Shown in pieces: positions 36,014 to 45,207 of a stretch of DNA of 64,000 bases. This DNA is from Croceivirga lutea (lineage in GTDB: Bacteria > Bacteroidota > Bacteroidia > Flavobacteriales > Flavobacteriaceae), in assembly GCF_014235875.1 (NCBI RefSeq), contig NZ_JACJUK010000005.1:186001-250000 (forward strand), read 5' to 3'. Both the position numbers and the translations under genes were made by a program. Under the pieces are notes generated by a model. The model searched no databases, had not been told where the DNA came from, and saw only the letters and a list, made by a program, of their open reading frames with translations. Position 1 is the first letter of the stretch; every line of letters begins with the position of its first letter.

Positions 36014-38206
36014 TTAGTCCTTTTTAAGTATTAATGTCACTTTTGTACCAGTTTCGTCTTCATTTAAATCCGCAATAGAAACGTCAACTTTATTCTTATA
36101 CATATCATTTAAAATGGCAACCCTTTTTTTAATGTTACCCATACCTTTTGACCGTTGTTTTAACTGGTTTTTGGTTTTAAGTTCTTTGGATTTTTTTCTT
36201 CCAATGCCATTATCTGAAACTTCAATTAAAAGCGATTCTTCTGATAATTTCTTTACTTCAATTCTTAAATATCCTTTTTGTTCTTTATACCGTAGTCCAT
36301 GCCAAATGGCATTTTCAATATACGGCTGAAGAAGCATTGGTGGAATCTCAAAATTTTCTACAGCCACATTTTCTGCAACAGAAACTTCATAATCAAACTT
36401 ATCTGAAAAACGTGAATGTTCTAATTTCACATAAAGCTTTAGGAGTTCTAACTCTTTAGCAAGAGGAATGAAATCTTGTTCAGAATTTTCTAAAACTGTA
36501 CGCATTAAAACAGAAAACTCACTTAGAAATCTATTGGCACTACGTTCATCATTCGTAGCTATGTAGGTGTTAACAGAGTTTAAGGCATTAAAAATAAAAT
36601 GCGGATTCATCTGAGAACGCAGAGATTTTAAGGCTAGTAAGTTATTGTTGAGCTTTTGCTGTTTGTTACTACGATAGAAGAAAAAGGCAGTTAAGGCCAA
36701 CAAAATCATTCCAAAAACTAAGGAATAGATTAACCCTTTTTGCCATTTAGTTCTGGTTTCAAAAAGTTGTTGTTCAGTTTTAGCTAGGGAATATTTGCTT
36801 TGCGATAATTCTCGTTCTTGTTCTAAACTAGAAATTCTATTTTGTTTGTTAGCAATTTCTCTATTAAGCCTTGACAAACGGCCAATTTCTTGTTCTTTTC
36901 TAGAATATAAGGTATCTACAAGAGCAACGTATTCTTGATAGGTTTCATAGGCTTTGGTAAAATCACCCTTGTACTCATACACCTCAGAAAGTTTTCGTGT
37001 TGCTTCTTTTTTAATAAGTAAATCATTTTCATTATTTGCCTCAACAATACTCCGTTGCAAATAAGGTATGGCTTCGTTTAATTTGTTTTGCGCAGCGTAT
37101 GCTCTACCAATTTTATAGTTAATTTTTTGGGTGGTTATCGTATCTGGAGCTAAAATTCCATTTTCTTTAGCAACTACTTTATCCTCTAGCTTTTGAAGTT
37201 CATTCAAGCTGTTTTTACGCTGTTGAATTTCTTCTGTAAACCTATTGCTTCCACTATAAAAATCAGCTACTTTCTCACTTTCTTGTATGGCTCTTTTAGG
37301 GTTTTCTTTTTTAGAAAGCTCTAAAGAACTATCAAAATAGCCTTCTGCTTCAATCTGTTTATTAGAATCGGCATAAGTCTCTCCGATTTTTGAGGTAAGG
37401 TCTGTTACTTTTGGAGTTACTTGATTTTTTTTAGCTATGCGCAATCCCTCTTCAAAATACTCCAAGGCTGTTTTAGTATTACCTTGAGCTCGTTTTACAT
37501 TACCCAATAACTCATAAAGGGTAATTTTTTGGTAGGGTACTAAAGTTTTAACCTTTTCTAATTCTTTAAGTTCTTTTTCTGCTCCTTCAAAATCATTATC
37601 CGCTAAAAGTGCTTCTCCTAATAGCAGTTGTGCTTTACTGGTCTTATTAGCATTGAGAGCATCTTTTAAATTAGTTATAGCAAGGTCGTTTTGTTGGTAA
37701 TGCAAATAAACTTCACTTAAAGAAGTTAACGACTGCGACAATAGTCTTTTATTTGGATTCTTACCTAATACCTCAATAGACTTAGTTATGTAATCGATAC
37801 TACGTTCTAATGAAGTGTTTATAGTATTTTGAGCAGAATCTAGATACTGTATATGTAATTGGTCTTTAGAGGAGCGTCCTTTTTGAACAGGGCCATCATA
37901 GTCTTTCACCACCAAACGTACATCTTCATTAGAAGTAATCCGATGTCTAACAGCTGTAAAATCTGGACTTTGAAAAATTAATACATCCCCTTTAAAAGTT
38001 TCTATACTAAACTCGCCTAAACCGTTTGTTTTAGCATATTCACCACCCTCAGTAATAATATCTACCCCCGAAATTGGCGCATAGTTTTCTTCCTCAACAA
38101 CTGAACCTTTAAGCAAAAATGTTTGCTGTTGGTTAAGGCCTTGTGCTTGCACAAACGACAGCCCCATACATAAGAAAACAATACTAAAATTGAAGAAATG
38201 CTTCAT
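36014..38206 (-). CDS. Sensor histidine kinase, LytS type, with CarboxypepD_reg and TPR domains
   Basis: A 730-residue protein with signal peptide, a CarboxypepD_reg-like domain (about 30-110; SVVEEENYAPISGVDI), a TPR array (about 130-420), a coiled coil, one transmembrane helix (about 490-512), then a His_kinase domain with the phospho-acceptor motif NPHFIFN (His near residue 534) and a HATPase_c domain (EVSDNGIGRKK). The sensory region is periplasmic. It pairs with the LytTR regulator that follows after 2 bases. The ligand is unknown; peptide or T9SS-linked envelope signals are possible (inference). Confidence 0.92.
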   Translation of the reverse strand: MKHFFNFSIVFLCMGLSFVQAQGLNQQQTFLLKGSVVEEENYAPISGVDIITEGGEYAKTNGLGEFSIETFKGDVLIFQSPDFTAVRHRITSNEDVRLVVKDYDGPVQKGRSSKDQLHIQYLDSAQNTINTSLERSIDYITKSIEVLGKNPNKRLLSQSLTSLSEVYLHYQQNDLAITNLKDALNANKTSKAQLLLGEALLADNDFEGAEKELKELEKVKTLVPYQKITLYELLGNVKRAQGNTKTALEYFEEGLRIAKKNQVTPKVTDLTSKIGETYADSNKQIEAEGYFDSSLELSKKENPKRAIQESEKVADFYSGSNRFTEEIQQRKNSLNELQKLEDKVVAKENGILAPDTITTQKINYKIGRAYAAQNKLNEAIPYLQRSIVEANNENDLLIKKEATRKLSEVYEYKGDFTKAYETYQEYVALVDTLYSRKEQEIGRLSRLNREIANKQNRISSLEQERELSQSKYSLAKTEQQLFETRTKWQKGLIYSLVFGMILLALTAFFFYRSNKQQKLNNNLLALKSLRSQMNPHFIFNALNSVNTYIATNDERSANRFLSEFSVLMRTVLENSEQDFIPLAKELELLKLYVKLEHSRFSDKFDYEVSVAENVAVENFEIPPMLLQPYIENAIWHGLRYKEQKGYLRIEVKKLSEESLLIEVSDNGIGRKKSKELKTKNQLKQRSKGMGNIKKRVAILNDMYKNKVDVSIADLNEDETGTKVTLILKKD

Positions 38207-38406
38207 ACCGTAAACTTACTTCTTTTACAGTCTAATGAAAAATAGCGAAAGTCTTAATAGTCATCATTTCACACCTAAAATAGCCTACTTGCTCAATTGA
38301 ATCATCTGTTCACTAATTCAACATAGCATTTACCTAAAAGTCAATTTTTTTCGAAAAATCTTGGTCATACTTTCACATCATAATCGTCTTAAAAAATCGA
38401 ATAATT

Positions 38407-39591
38407 ATGACAACTCTAAAAAAGATTATACTGTCGTTAACGCTAATTTTTAGCTTAACAAGCACCTATGGTTGTAATTTAAAAGTTAAACCAGAAGAAA
38501 AAGAAACCTTGGTCGCTGAGGCCTATTTACCAGAAAACAATACACCTAACAAGCACTACGTAAAAATTGCACTTTTGTTAGATACTAGTAATAGTATGGA
38601 TGGACTTATAAATCAAGCAAAAGCTCAGCTTTGGGATATTATAAATGAATTCACTTATGCTAGATGCGGTAATGAAACTCGACCAGAAATACAAATAGCC
38701 CTTTATGAATACGGGAACGACAATCTGTCTTCTAGAGAAGGGTACATAAGGCAAGTTCTTGGTTTTAGTTCCGATTTAGATGCTATTTCTGAACGCTTAT
38801 TTTCACTCACTACAAATGGCGGCGAAGAGTTTTGCGGTACCGTGATTAACACCTCATTAAATCAACTGAATTGGGGTAAAAATGCAGACGACCTAAAACT
38901 AATTTTTATTGCAGGTAACGAACCATTTAATCAAGGCCGATTAGATTACAGAGATGCCACCGCTCAAGCCAAAGAAAAAGATATTGTGGTTAATACAATT
39001 TTCTGCGGAAACTTTGAGCAGGGTATTAGCACCAATTGGAAAGATGGCGCAGTAAGAACCGGTGGTGACTACATGGCAATTGACCATAATCAAGAGTTGG
39101 TTTATGTAGAAACTCCTTACGATGATGCCATTATCATTTTAAATAAAAAACTCAACAACACTTATGTTGGTTATGGTAGCCAAGGACAGTCAAAAATTAC
39201 CATGCAAAGAGAACAAGACAGAAATGCAGAAATTTTAAATGATGAAGTTGCAGTTAAACGTGCGGTAAGTAAAAGTTCTAGAATGTATAAAAACTCGACC
39301 TGGGATTTAGTAGATGCTGTTGAAGAAAATGAAGCTGTTCTTGAAACAATGGAAACATCAGAATCATTACCAGAAGAATTAAAAGGAAAAACAAAAGAAG
39401 AGCTAAAAAAATACATAGCTGAGAAAAAAGAAGAACGAGAAAAAATTAAAAATGAGATAAAAGAATTAAACGCTAAAAGAGAAGCTTTTATAGCAAAAAG
39501 TCAGACAGAGAATACTGGCGGCTTAGAAAATGCTATGCTATCTGCAATTAAGAAACAAGCTTCACGCAAAAACTATACCTGGAAAAACTAA
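38407..39591 (+). CDS. VWA-domain lipoprotein
   Basis: A 394-residue protein with a lipoprotein signal (TYGC, Cys23) and a von Willebrand factor A domain from about residue 50. The MIDAS motif is DTSNS (59-63; DxSxS). The middle domain contains paired Cys (RCGN, EFCGT, IFCGN). The C-terminal ~90 residues are a highly charged Lys/Glu coiled coil. VWA domains bind Mg2+ and protein partners. It is followed by the CarboxypepD_reg gene on the same strand after a hairpin. Confidence 0.8.
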   Translation: MTTLKKIILSLTLIFSLTSTYGCNLKVKPEEKETLVAEAYLPENNTPNKHYVKIALLLDTSNSMDGLINQAKAQLWDIINEFTYARCGNETRPEIQIALYEYGNDNLSSREGYIRQVLGFSSDLDAISERLFSLTTNGGEEFCGTVINTSLNQLNWGKNADDLKLIFIAGNEPFNQGRLDYRDATAQAKEKDIVVNTIFCGNFEQGISTNWKDGAVRTGGDYMAIDHNQELVYVETPYDDAIIILNKKLNNTYVGYGSQGQSKITMQREQDRNAEILNDEVAVKRAVSKSSRMYKNSTWDLVDAVEENEAVLETMETSESLPEELKGKTKEELKKYIAEKKEEREKIKNEIKELNAKREAFIAKSQTENTGGLENAMLSAIKKQASRKNYTWKN

Positions 39592-39600
39592 CAAACTTGT

Positions 39601-39634
39601 ATTCGTTGGGGTACAAACTCCAACGAATATTTTT
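39601..39634 (+). terminator. Hairpin terminator after the VWA gene
   Basis: ATTCGTTGG (39601-39609) and CCAACGAAT (39620-39628) form a 9-bp stem with a 10-base loop, followed by ATTTTT. The next gene starts 13 bases later, so this may be attenuating rather than complete termination. Confidence 0.62.
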
Positions 39635-39646
39635 AAAGCCAACCAT

Positions 39647-40705
39647 ATGAAATTTAAAGTTACTATACCTGAGCCATGTCATGAAGATTGGAATACCATG
39701 ACACCAACCCAAAAAGGTAGATTTTGTGAATTGTGTAGCAAAGAAGTTCAAGATTTCACCTTTAAAAGTAATACCCAAATAGCCGCAATACTAGCCAATA
39801 ATGATTCTATTTGTGGAAGATTTAGAAAGAGTCAATTAAACCATCATGTTAGTACCGCTAGTTCTAATCGCTTACAACATTTGGGTCTCGCTTTTAGTTT
39901 TACTTCATTATTGACTTTGTGTGCTCCAGCTGAAGCACAAGAACAAAAGGCAACTATAGAACAAGTACATTTTTTAGGGGCACCTGCTTTAGTTCAAGAG
40001 CAACCATCAATCATACCATTAAATATTAAAGGAACTGTTTTAGATGAAACCAATGTGCCATTACCTGGGGCTAACATAGTTTTAAAGGGTACAACCTATG
40101 CTACGGTAACTGACTTTGATGGCAATTTTGAACTTGAAATTCCAGAAGAGCTTAAAAATCTCAATTCAATCATTGAAATAAATTATATTGGGTTTATTAC
40201 CAAATCTGTTAATATAGAAACCATTAATAAGAATAATTCTGTTCAACTAGTTATGTCCGAGGATATGTTGGGAGAAGTAATAGTGGTAGGTTATGCCGTT
40301 AAAAAACCAAATATTTTTCGTCGCTTTCTTAACCTTTTTAAAAGAAAGGATTATTTAAAAGAAGAAGAAATTTGTGAGTTACCACCTATAGAGGTTGCTA
40401 CTGATTTACCGAATCAGAAAGTTGAAAACAATTTTGAAAAGTCAAAAATGGCTGTTTGGCCAAATCCGGTTTCAAAACAAATAAATTTAGAGTATGATTT
40501 GCCTAATGCTGGTGAATATACCCTTTCACTTTTGCCAATAAATCAACCCTTCTCAACAGAAATTATGCTTGCAAAAAGCTATAAAAAAGCTGGAACTCAA
40601 TCTGAAATTTTAGAAATACCAAATGTAGCCAACGGAGTGTATGTACTAAAGCTTAAAGCCAATGGTTTTGAAGAGCAACATAAAATTATAGTAGAGAAAA
40701 ACTAG
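39647..40705 (+). CDS. CarboxypepD_reg protein with N-terminal Cys cluster and T9SS-like C-terminal tail
   Basis: The ATG at 39647 gives the conserved start MKFKVTIPEPC; the frame is open upstream to 39530. The 352-residue product has a short N-terminal Cys domain (Cys11, Cys27, Cys30, Cys56), one hydrophobic helix (about 78-98), a CarboxypepD_reg-like beta-sandwich (about 115-200), a basic LFKRKD segment, then a C-terminal module (MAVWPNPVSK...ANGVYVLKLKANGFEEQHKIIVEKN) that resembles a type A T9SS sorting domain. With no N-terminal signal peptide, it probably sits in the inner membrane with the Cys domain in the cytoplasm. It overlaps the convergent PorP/SprF gene by 4 bases. Confidence 0.75.
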   Translation: MKFKVTIPEPCHEDWNTMTPTQKGRFCELCSKEVQDFTFKSNTQIAAILANNDSICGRFRKSQLNHHVSTASSNRLQHLGLAFSFTSLLTLCAPAEAQEQKATIEQVHFLGAPALVQEQPSIIPLNIKGTVLDETNVPLPGANIVLKGTTYATVTDFDGNFELEIPEELKNLNSIIEINYIGFITKSVNIETINKNNSVQLVMSEDMLGEVIVVGYAVKKPNIFRRFLNLFKRKDYLKEEEICELPPIEVATDLPNQKVENNFEKSKMAVWPNPVSKQINLEYDLPNAGEYTLSLLPINQPFSTEIMLAKSYKKAGTQSEILEIPNVANGVYVLKLKANGFEEQHKIIVEKN

Positions 40706-41700
40706 TAATTAGCCGCTGGGCAATAACAATCAAATCGTTGACTTCGCTGCTCGCCAAAGTCATAACCCAAAGTAATTTGATGAAAACCACCATTATCAAA
40801 TCTTATATCACCAGATTGATAAGAGTAATTATAAGAGAACATGAACCGGTTTATGTTAACCCCAACAATTGGAGTAAATAACTGTAATCTTTGTTCACCA
40901 AATGTTCCGTTTTGTTGAAACTGTGCACCATCGAAACTTCTTCTATAAGACAATCCTCCCCATATAGTTGTAGTAGGGTTTAAATCGTGATATACTTTAG
41001 CATTAAAATCTATGGTTTTTTCTTTGGTAAAATCTGTCATTTGAAAAAGTACAGATGGTTCTAATCGTGTTACGCCCCTACCAAAAACATAACCTGCTGA
41101 AAGCAAGTATCTTCTCAAATTATCAAATTCCGCAGCGGTATATAAATCTCGTCCACTACCCAAGATATTTAGAATAGCTGCATGAGCGTAAAATTCTAAA
41201 TAGCTATAGGAAGCACCTAAATCAACATTAAAATAACTAGTTGTATTCTTTACACCAGTAACAATTGGGTCTGGATTCACTGACCTAAATTCAGTTTCAT
41301 CTAAACTACTAATTATAGCACCAGCACTTAATCCAAAAGAAAGCTGGTTTAAAGTTCTAAAATCACCACCAAGATTAAGGTGGTGTGCATACGTTCCTTT
41401 AAAACCTGTTTGTGAATGGTAGCCATTAGAATCATTAAATAAAATAGCGCCAACACCACTTTTCTCGCCCACTCTAAAATGACCATTTAAAGTCTGTAAA
41501 GCAGGGGCTTCTTGCACATCAAACCATTGCTTGCGTGCTGTCAACCTTACTTTACCCCCACCGCCAATACCAGCCATAGAAGGATAAACTAAATAATAAT
41601 TGTCTGATAAGTAATCAAAATACACTGGTATACCTTCCTGAGAATTCCCTTGTTGAAAGGCAATAAGCAGCAGTATTAGTGGTAATAGTAGCTTTTTCAT
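40702..41700 (-). CDS. PorP/SprF-family type IX secretion membrane protein
   Basis: A 332-residue outer-membrane barrel protein with signal peptide (cleavage after GNSQ) and the family start PVYFDYLSDNYYLVYPSMAG. Unlike the copy at 27.5 kb it has no adhesin gene next to it. It ends with a Cys pair (DCYCP). The stop codon overlaps that of the convergent CarboxypepD_reg gene. Confidence 0.85.
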   Translation of the reverse strand: MKKLLLPLILLLIAFQQGNSQEGIPVYFDYLSDNYYLVYPSMAGIGGGGKVRLTARKQWFDVQEAPALQTLNGHFRVGEKSGVGAILFNDSNGYHSQTGFKGTYAHHLNLGGDFRTLNQLSFGLSAGAIISSLDETEFRSVNPDPIVTGVKNTTSYFNVDLGASYSYLEFYAHAAILNILGSGRDLYTAAEFDNLRRYLLSAGYVFGRGVTRLEPSVLFQMTDFTKEKTIDFNAKVYHDLNPTTTIWGGLSYRRSFDGAQFQQNGTFGEQRLQLFTPIVGVNINRFMFSYNYSYQSGDIRFDNGGFHQITLGYDFGEQRSQRFDCYCPAANY

Positions 41701-41804
41701 ATTAGTGATTCGAGATGGGGTTAAGCTGCAAATTAGTTGAATATTCCCATTTATAACGATATTACTCTGGCAATATTATGAATTATTCGACCAATTTAAC
41801 TTCG

Positions 41805-41812
41805 TATTTTTG
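41805..41812 (+). promoter_or_regulatory. Candidate -7 element for the Nfu-type gene
   Basis: TATTTTTG is an exact TAnnTTTG match that ends 14 bases before the ATG at 41827. The implied 5' leader is about 10 bases. No clear -33 TTG was found. Confidence 0.5.
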
Positions 41813-41826
41813 TCAAAAATAAATTT

Positions 41827-42720
41827 ATGAAAGAGTTCAACATAACAACGGTTGAAACAAACAACCCTGCCATTTTAAAATTTGAGGCGAATCATTTTTT
41901 AGCTAAGGGTAACTATGAGTTCAAGAATATAGATGACGCCAAGAACTCACCTTTAGCACAGCAGCTTTTTCATTTACCCTTTATAAAAACCGTATACATA
42001 TCTGGCAATTTTATAGGAATTGAAAGGTATGATATTGTACAATGGAATGATGTAAAAGATGAAGTAGCTCAAAATTTAGTAGAGTATCTTAATGCTGGAG
42101 AACCTGTTGTGATTGAAGAGTCAGACGCTAAAACACCAACCACTGTTTACGCAGAAGTTACTCCAAACCCTGCAGTAATGAAGTTTGTTGCCAATAGAAT
42201 GATAGTTCCACAAACGCTAGAATTTAAAAATATAGATGACGCTAAAAATTCTGATTTAGCAACAGAATTATTTCATTTTCCTTTTATAAAAGAGTTGTTT
42301 TTTGACACCAATTATATTTCTGTAACCAAATACGAAAGAGCCAACTGGGAAGAAATTTCTATGGAATTACGAGAATTTATTCGTGAATATCTAAATTCTG
42401 GTAAATCTGTAATTGATGAAGCTTACGCAACAGAAGCAACAAATTCTTCTAGTGCAACCGTTCCCGTTGAAGAGTTAGACGAAACATCGCAACAAATTAT
42501 TTCAATCTTAGATGAATATGTAAAACCAGCTGTTGCCTCTGATGGTGGTAACATTGTTTTTCAATCTTATGAAGAAGAAAGTAAAACAGTAAATGTGGTT
42601 TTACAAGGGGCGTGTAGTGGTTGTCCATCTTCAACCTTTACGCTAAAAAACGGCATTGAAACCATGCTAAAAAACATGTTGGGTGAGAAAGTAAATGAGG
42701 TGGTAGCCATTAATGGATAA
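41827..42720 (+). CDS. Nfu-type iron-sulfur carrier with duplicated N-terminal domain
   Basis: A 297-residue protein. Two tandem Nfu_N domains (about 1-95 and 105-200) share FKNIDDAKNS, LFHxPFIK and a YLNxGxxV end. They are followed by the C-terminal NifU domain (about 215-297) with the cluster ligand motif CSGC in GACSGCPSS. It can carry a 4Fe-4S cluster and deliver it to target enzymes. Bacteroidota Nfu proteins of this length are common. Followed 45 bases later by the dodecin gene, probably in one unit. Confidence 0.92.
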   Translation: MKEFNITTVETNNPAILKFEANHFLAKGNYEFKNIDDAKNSPLAQQLFHLPFIKTVYISGNFIGIERYDIVQWNDVKDEVAQNLVEYLNAGEPVVIEESDAKTPTTVYAEVTPNPAVMKFVANRMIVPQTLEFKNIDDAKNSDLATELFHFPFIKELFFDTNYISVTKYERANWEEISMELREFIREYLNSGKSVIDEAYATEATNSSSATVPVEELDETSQQIISILDEYVKPAVASDGGNIVFQSYEEESKTVNVVLQGACSGCPSSTFTLKNGIETMLKNMLGEKVNEVVAING

Positions 42721-42765
42721 TCTTATAAAATTGCTTATATTCAAGCAATTATAAAAACACTACTA

Positions 42766-42966
42766 ATGGCAGTTTTAAAAGTAATAGAGATTTTAGCCAA
42801 CTCTAATAAGAGTTGGGAAGAAGCTACAGAAAAAGCAGTTGCAGAAGCAGCTAAATCTGTGAAAAATATACGTTCAGTTTACGTTAACGAACAAAGTGCA
42901 ACTGTTAACGATGGTAAAATTGATGAGTATAGAGTAAACGTTAAAATAACCTTTGAGGTAAAATAA
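42766..42966 (+). CDS. Dodecin family flavin-binding protein
   Basis: A 66-residue protein with the dodecin pattern: KVIEILANSNKSWEEA at the start, then a helix (ATEKAVAEAAKSVKNI) and three beta strands ending VNVKITFEV. Dodecins form dodecamers that store riboflavin or FMN. The family Trp in the KSWEEA motif, which stacks on the isoalloxazine ring, is present. A strong terminator follows. Confidence 0.9.
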   Translation: MAVLKVIEILANSNKSWEEATEKAVAEAAKSVKNIRSVYVNEQSATVNDGKIDEYRVNVKITFEVK

Positions 42967-42988
42967 CTTTTACAAATAATTGTAAACT

Positions 42989-43017
42989 AGCGTCTTATTT
43001 GTAAGACGCTTTTTTTG
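42989..43017 (+). terminator. Strong terminator after dodecin
   Basis: AGCGTCTTA (42989-42997) pairs with TAAGACGCT (43002-43010) around TTTG, followed by seven T residues. The next ATG is 7 bases past the T-run. Confidence 0.9.
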
Positions 43018-43023
43018 TTTTAA

Positions 43024-45123
43024 ATGAGATTAAAACCCTATTTCATAGTATTTGTATTGTTCCTTCTTAGTTGTGAGCAAAAACCAAAACAAATGACACA
43101 TAAATACACCAATGCATTAATTGAAGAAACTAGTCCGTACCTACTTCAACATGCCCACAATCCTGTAAATTGGGAAGCTTGGAAACCAGAAGTATTAGCA
43201 CGTGCTCAAAAAGAAAATAAACCGCTGTTAATTAGTATAGGTTATGCGTCTTGCCACTGGTGCCATGTTATGGAGCATGAATGTTTTGAAGACGAGGAAG
43301 TTGCTCAATACATGAATGAACATTTTGTAAATATTAAAATTGACAGGGAAGAAAGACCAGACGTTGACCAAATTTATATGGATGCCTTACAAATGATGAC
43401 AGGCAGTGGTGGTTGGCCATTAAACGTGGTAACAACGCCAGATGGTAGACCATTTTGGGGTGCTACGTATTTACCAAAAGATAACTGGTTAAAATCTTTA
43501 GAAGGAATTGTAGATTTATATACCAGCAACCCAGAACGTGTTGAGGAATATGCTACAAACCTAGAAAAAGGTATTAAGGATATTAATCTTTATGAACTTC
43601 AAGAAAATCAATCTTCTTTTTCTTTAGATTCATTGGATGTTACCGTTGCTACTTGGTCACAACAATTTGACACTTTTTTAGGAGGGTACAAAAGAGCCCC
43701 AAAGTTTATGATGCCAAACAATCTTGACTTTCTACTACATTATGCAGTATCAGAAAACAAAAAAGACATTCAAGAATACGTAGACACTACACTTACACGC
43801 ATGGCATATGGTGGTATTTACGACCACATAGGTGGTGGATTTTCTAGATATTCAGTAGACACTAAATGGCATGTTCCGCATTTTGAAAAAATGCTTTATG
43901 ATAATGGTCAATTGGTTAGCCTTTACGCCAAGGCCTATGCCCAAACTAAAAACCCTTTATATAAGAAAATAGTTGATGAGACTATAGCATTTGTTAAAGA
44001 AGAATTATTGGATGAAAACGGTGGATTTTACTCCTCATTAGATGCTGACAGTACTAATGACATGGGTGAATTAGAAGAAGGAGCCTATTATGTATGGAAA
44101 GAAAATGAATTAGACGCTATTCTAGGTAGCGAAGCTGAACCCTTCAAAGCCTATTTTAATATCAATTCCTATGGATTGTGGGAAAATGAAAACTATGTTT
44201 TAATTCGAGATAAAGCCGAAGAAGAAGTTGCAAAAGAATTTAATACCACAGTTAAACAATTGAATGCATCAATTTCTTCATCTTTAAAAAAATTGAAAGC
44301 CATAAGAAATGAACGCCCTAAACCAAGATTAGATGACAAAATTCTAACCTCTTGGAACGCATTAATGTTAAAAGGTCTTACAGATGCTTATAAGTATACA
44401 GGCAATGAAGATTACTTAACCTTAGCACTTACCAATGCAAATTTTCTAAAATCAGTAATGCTACGAAATAATGGTGGTTTGTACCGAAATCATAAGAACG
44501 GGAAAAGTACAATCAATGCATTTTTAGAAGATTATGCTACACTTATTGAAGCGTATATCGGCTTATACGAAGTAACTTTTGATGAAAATTGGTTGTTGAC
44601 TGCAAAAGAACTAACCGCCTATACCTTTAAGCACTTTTTAGACCCAAAAACCTTATTGTTTTTTTATACATCAGATGAAGACGAAGGTCTAATTAGAAGA
44701 AGTTTTGAGATTAATGACAATGTTATCTCCTCTTCGAATTCAATTATGGCGAATAACTTATTAAAATTGCACAAGATTTTCCCTAATGAAGGCTACGCCG
44801 AGTATGTTGATAATATGTTATTTAATGTACAGGCCAATTTCTCAAAAAGCGGCCAAGGTTATGCCAATTGGTTGCATTTAATACTTTTTAAGGAAAAAAA
44901 CTTTTATGAGATTGCCATTGTAGGCGATGAGTATAAGACGTTAGGTAAAGAAATCAATGCAAGTTACACTCCGAACAGTATTTTGTTAGGTTCACCAAAA
45001 GAAGGCAATTTTGATTTGTTACAAAACCGATACAATCCTGACAATACGCTAATTTACGTTTGTATTGAAGGAGCTTGCAAACTACCCGTGCAAACGACTG
45101 AAGACGCTTTAAAACAACTTTAA
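43024..45123 (+). CDS. DUF255 (thioredoxin-like plus glycosidase-like) lipoprotein, YyaL type
   Basis: A 699-residue protein with a lipoprotein signal (LLSC, Cys17), then the DUF255 start [16 protein letters not shown] and thioredoxin-fold motif CHWCH (Cys77, Cys80; C-x-x-C) near residue 77. The remaining ~500 residues form an alpha-helical (alpha/alpha)6-barrel-like region, as in YyaL/SSP411 homologues. No established function; a thiol-redox or protein-folding role has been proposed. The ATG is only 7 bases after a terminator T-run; an internal Met (codon at 43093, MTHKYTN) would give a cytoplasmic form. Confidence 0.85.
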   Translation: MRLKPYFIVFVLFLLSCEQKPKQMTHKYTNALIEETSPYLLQHAHNPVNWEAWKPEVLARAQKENKPLLISIGYASCHWCHVMEHECFEDEEVAQYMNEHFVNIKIDREERPDVDQIYMDALQMMTGSGGWPLNVVTTPDGRPFWGATYLPKDNWLKSLEGIVDLYTSNPERVEEYATNLEKGIKDINLYELQENQSSFSLDSLDVTVATWSQQFDTFLGGYKRAPKFMMPNNLDFLLHYAVSENKKDIQEYVDTTLTRMAYGGIYDHIGGGFSRYSVDTKWHVPHFEKMLYDNGQLVSLYAKAYAQTKNPLYKKIVDETIAFVKEELLDENGGFYSSLDADSTNDMGELEEGAYYVWKENELDAILGSEAEPFKAYFNINSYGLWENENYVLIRDKAEEEVAKEFNTTVKQLNASISSSLKKLKAIRNERPKPRLDDKILTSWNALMLKGLTDAYKYTGNEDYLTLALTNANFLKSVMLRNNGGLYRNHKNGKSTINAFLEDYATLIEAYIGLYEVTFDENWLLTAKELTAYTFKHFLDPKTLLFFYTSDEDEGLIRRSFEINDNVISSSNSIMANNLLKLHKIFPNEGYAEYVDNMLFNVQANFSKSGQGYANWLHLILFKEKNFYEIAIVGDEYKTLGKEINASYTPNSILLGSPKEGNFDLLQNRYNPDNTLIYVCIEGACKLPVQTTEDALKQL

Positions 45124-45207
45124 GAAATAACCTTATTATTAACGAAAGTTTACCACTTAAACTTTGACGTCATACACAGGCTTTTTTAGTTTACCAAAAA
45201 AGAATAC

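Noticed and set aside
42729-42750. AATTGCTT/AAGCAATT hairpin between the Nfu-type gene and dodecin as a terminator
   Set aside because: There is no T-run after the 8-bp stem and the genes appear to form one unit, so it was not called a terminator.
45166-45173. TGACGTCA palindrome upstream of the MscS gene as an operator
   Set aside because: Only 8 bases, no second copy or flanking symmetry; expected by chance in 64 kb.
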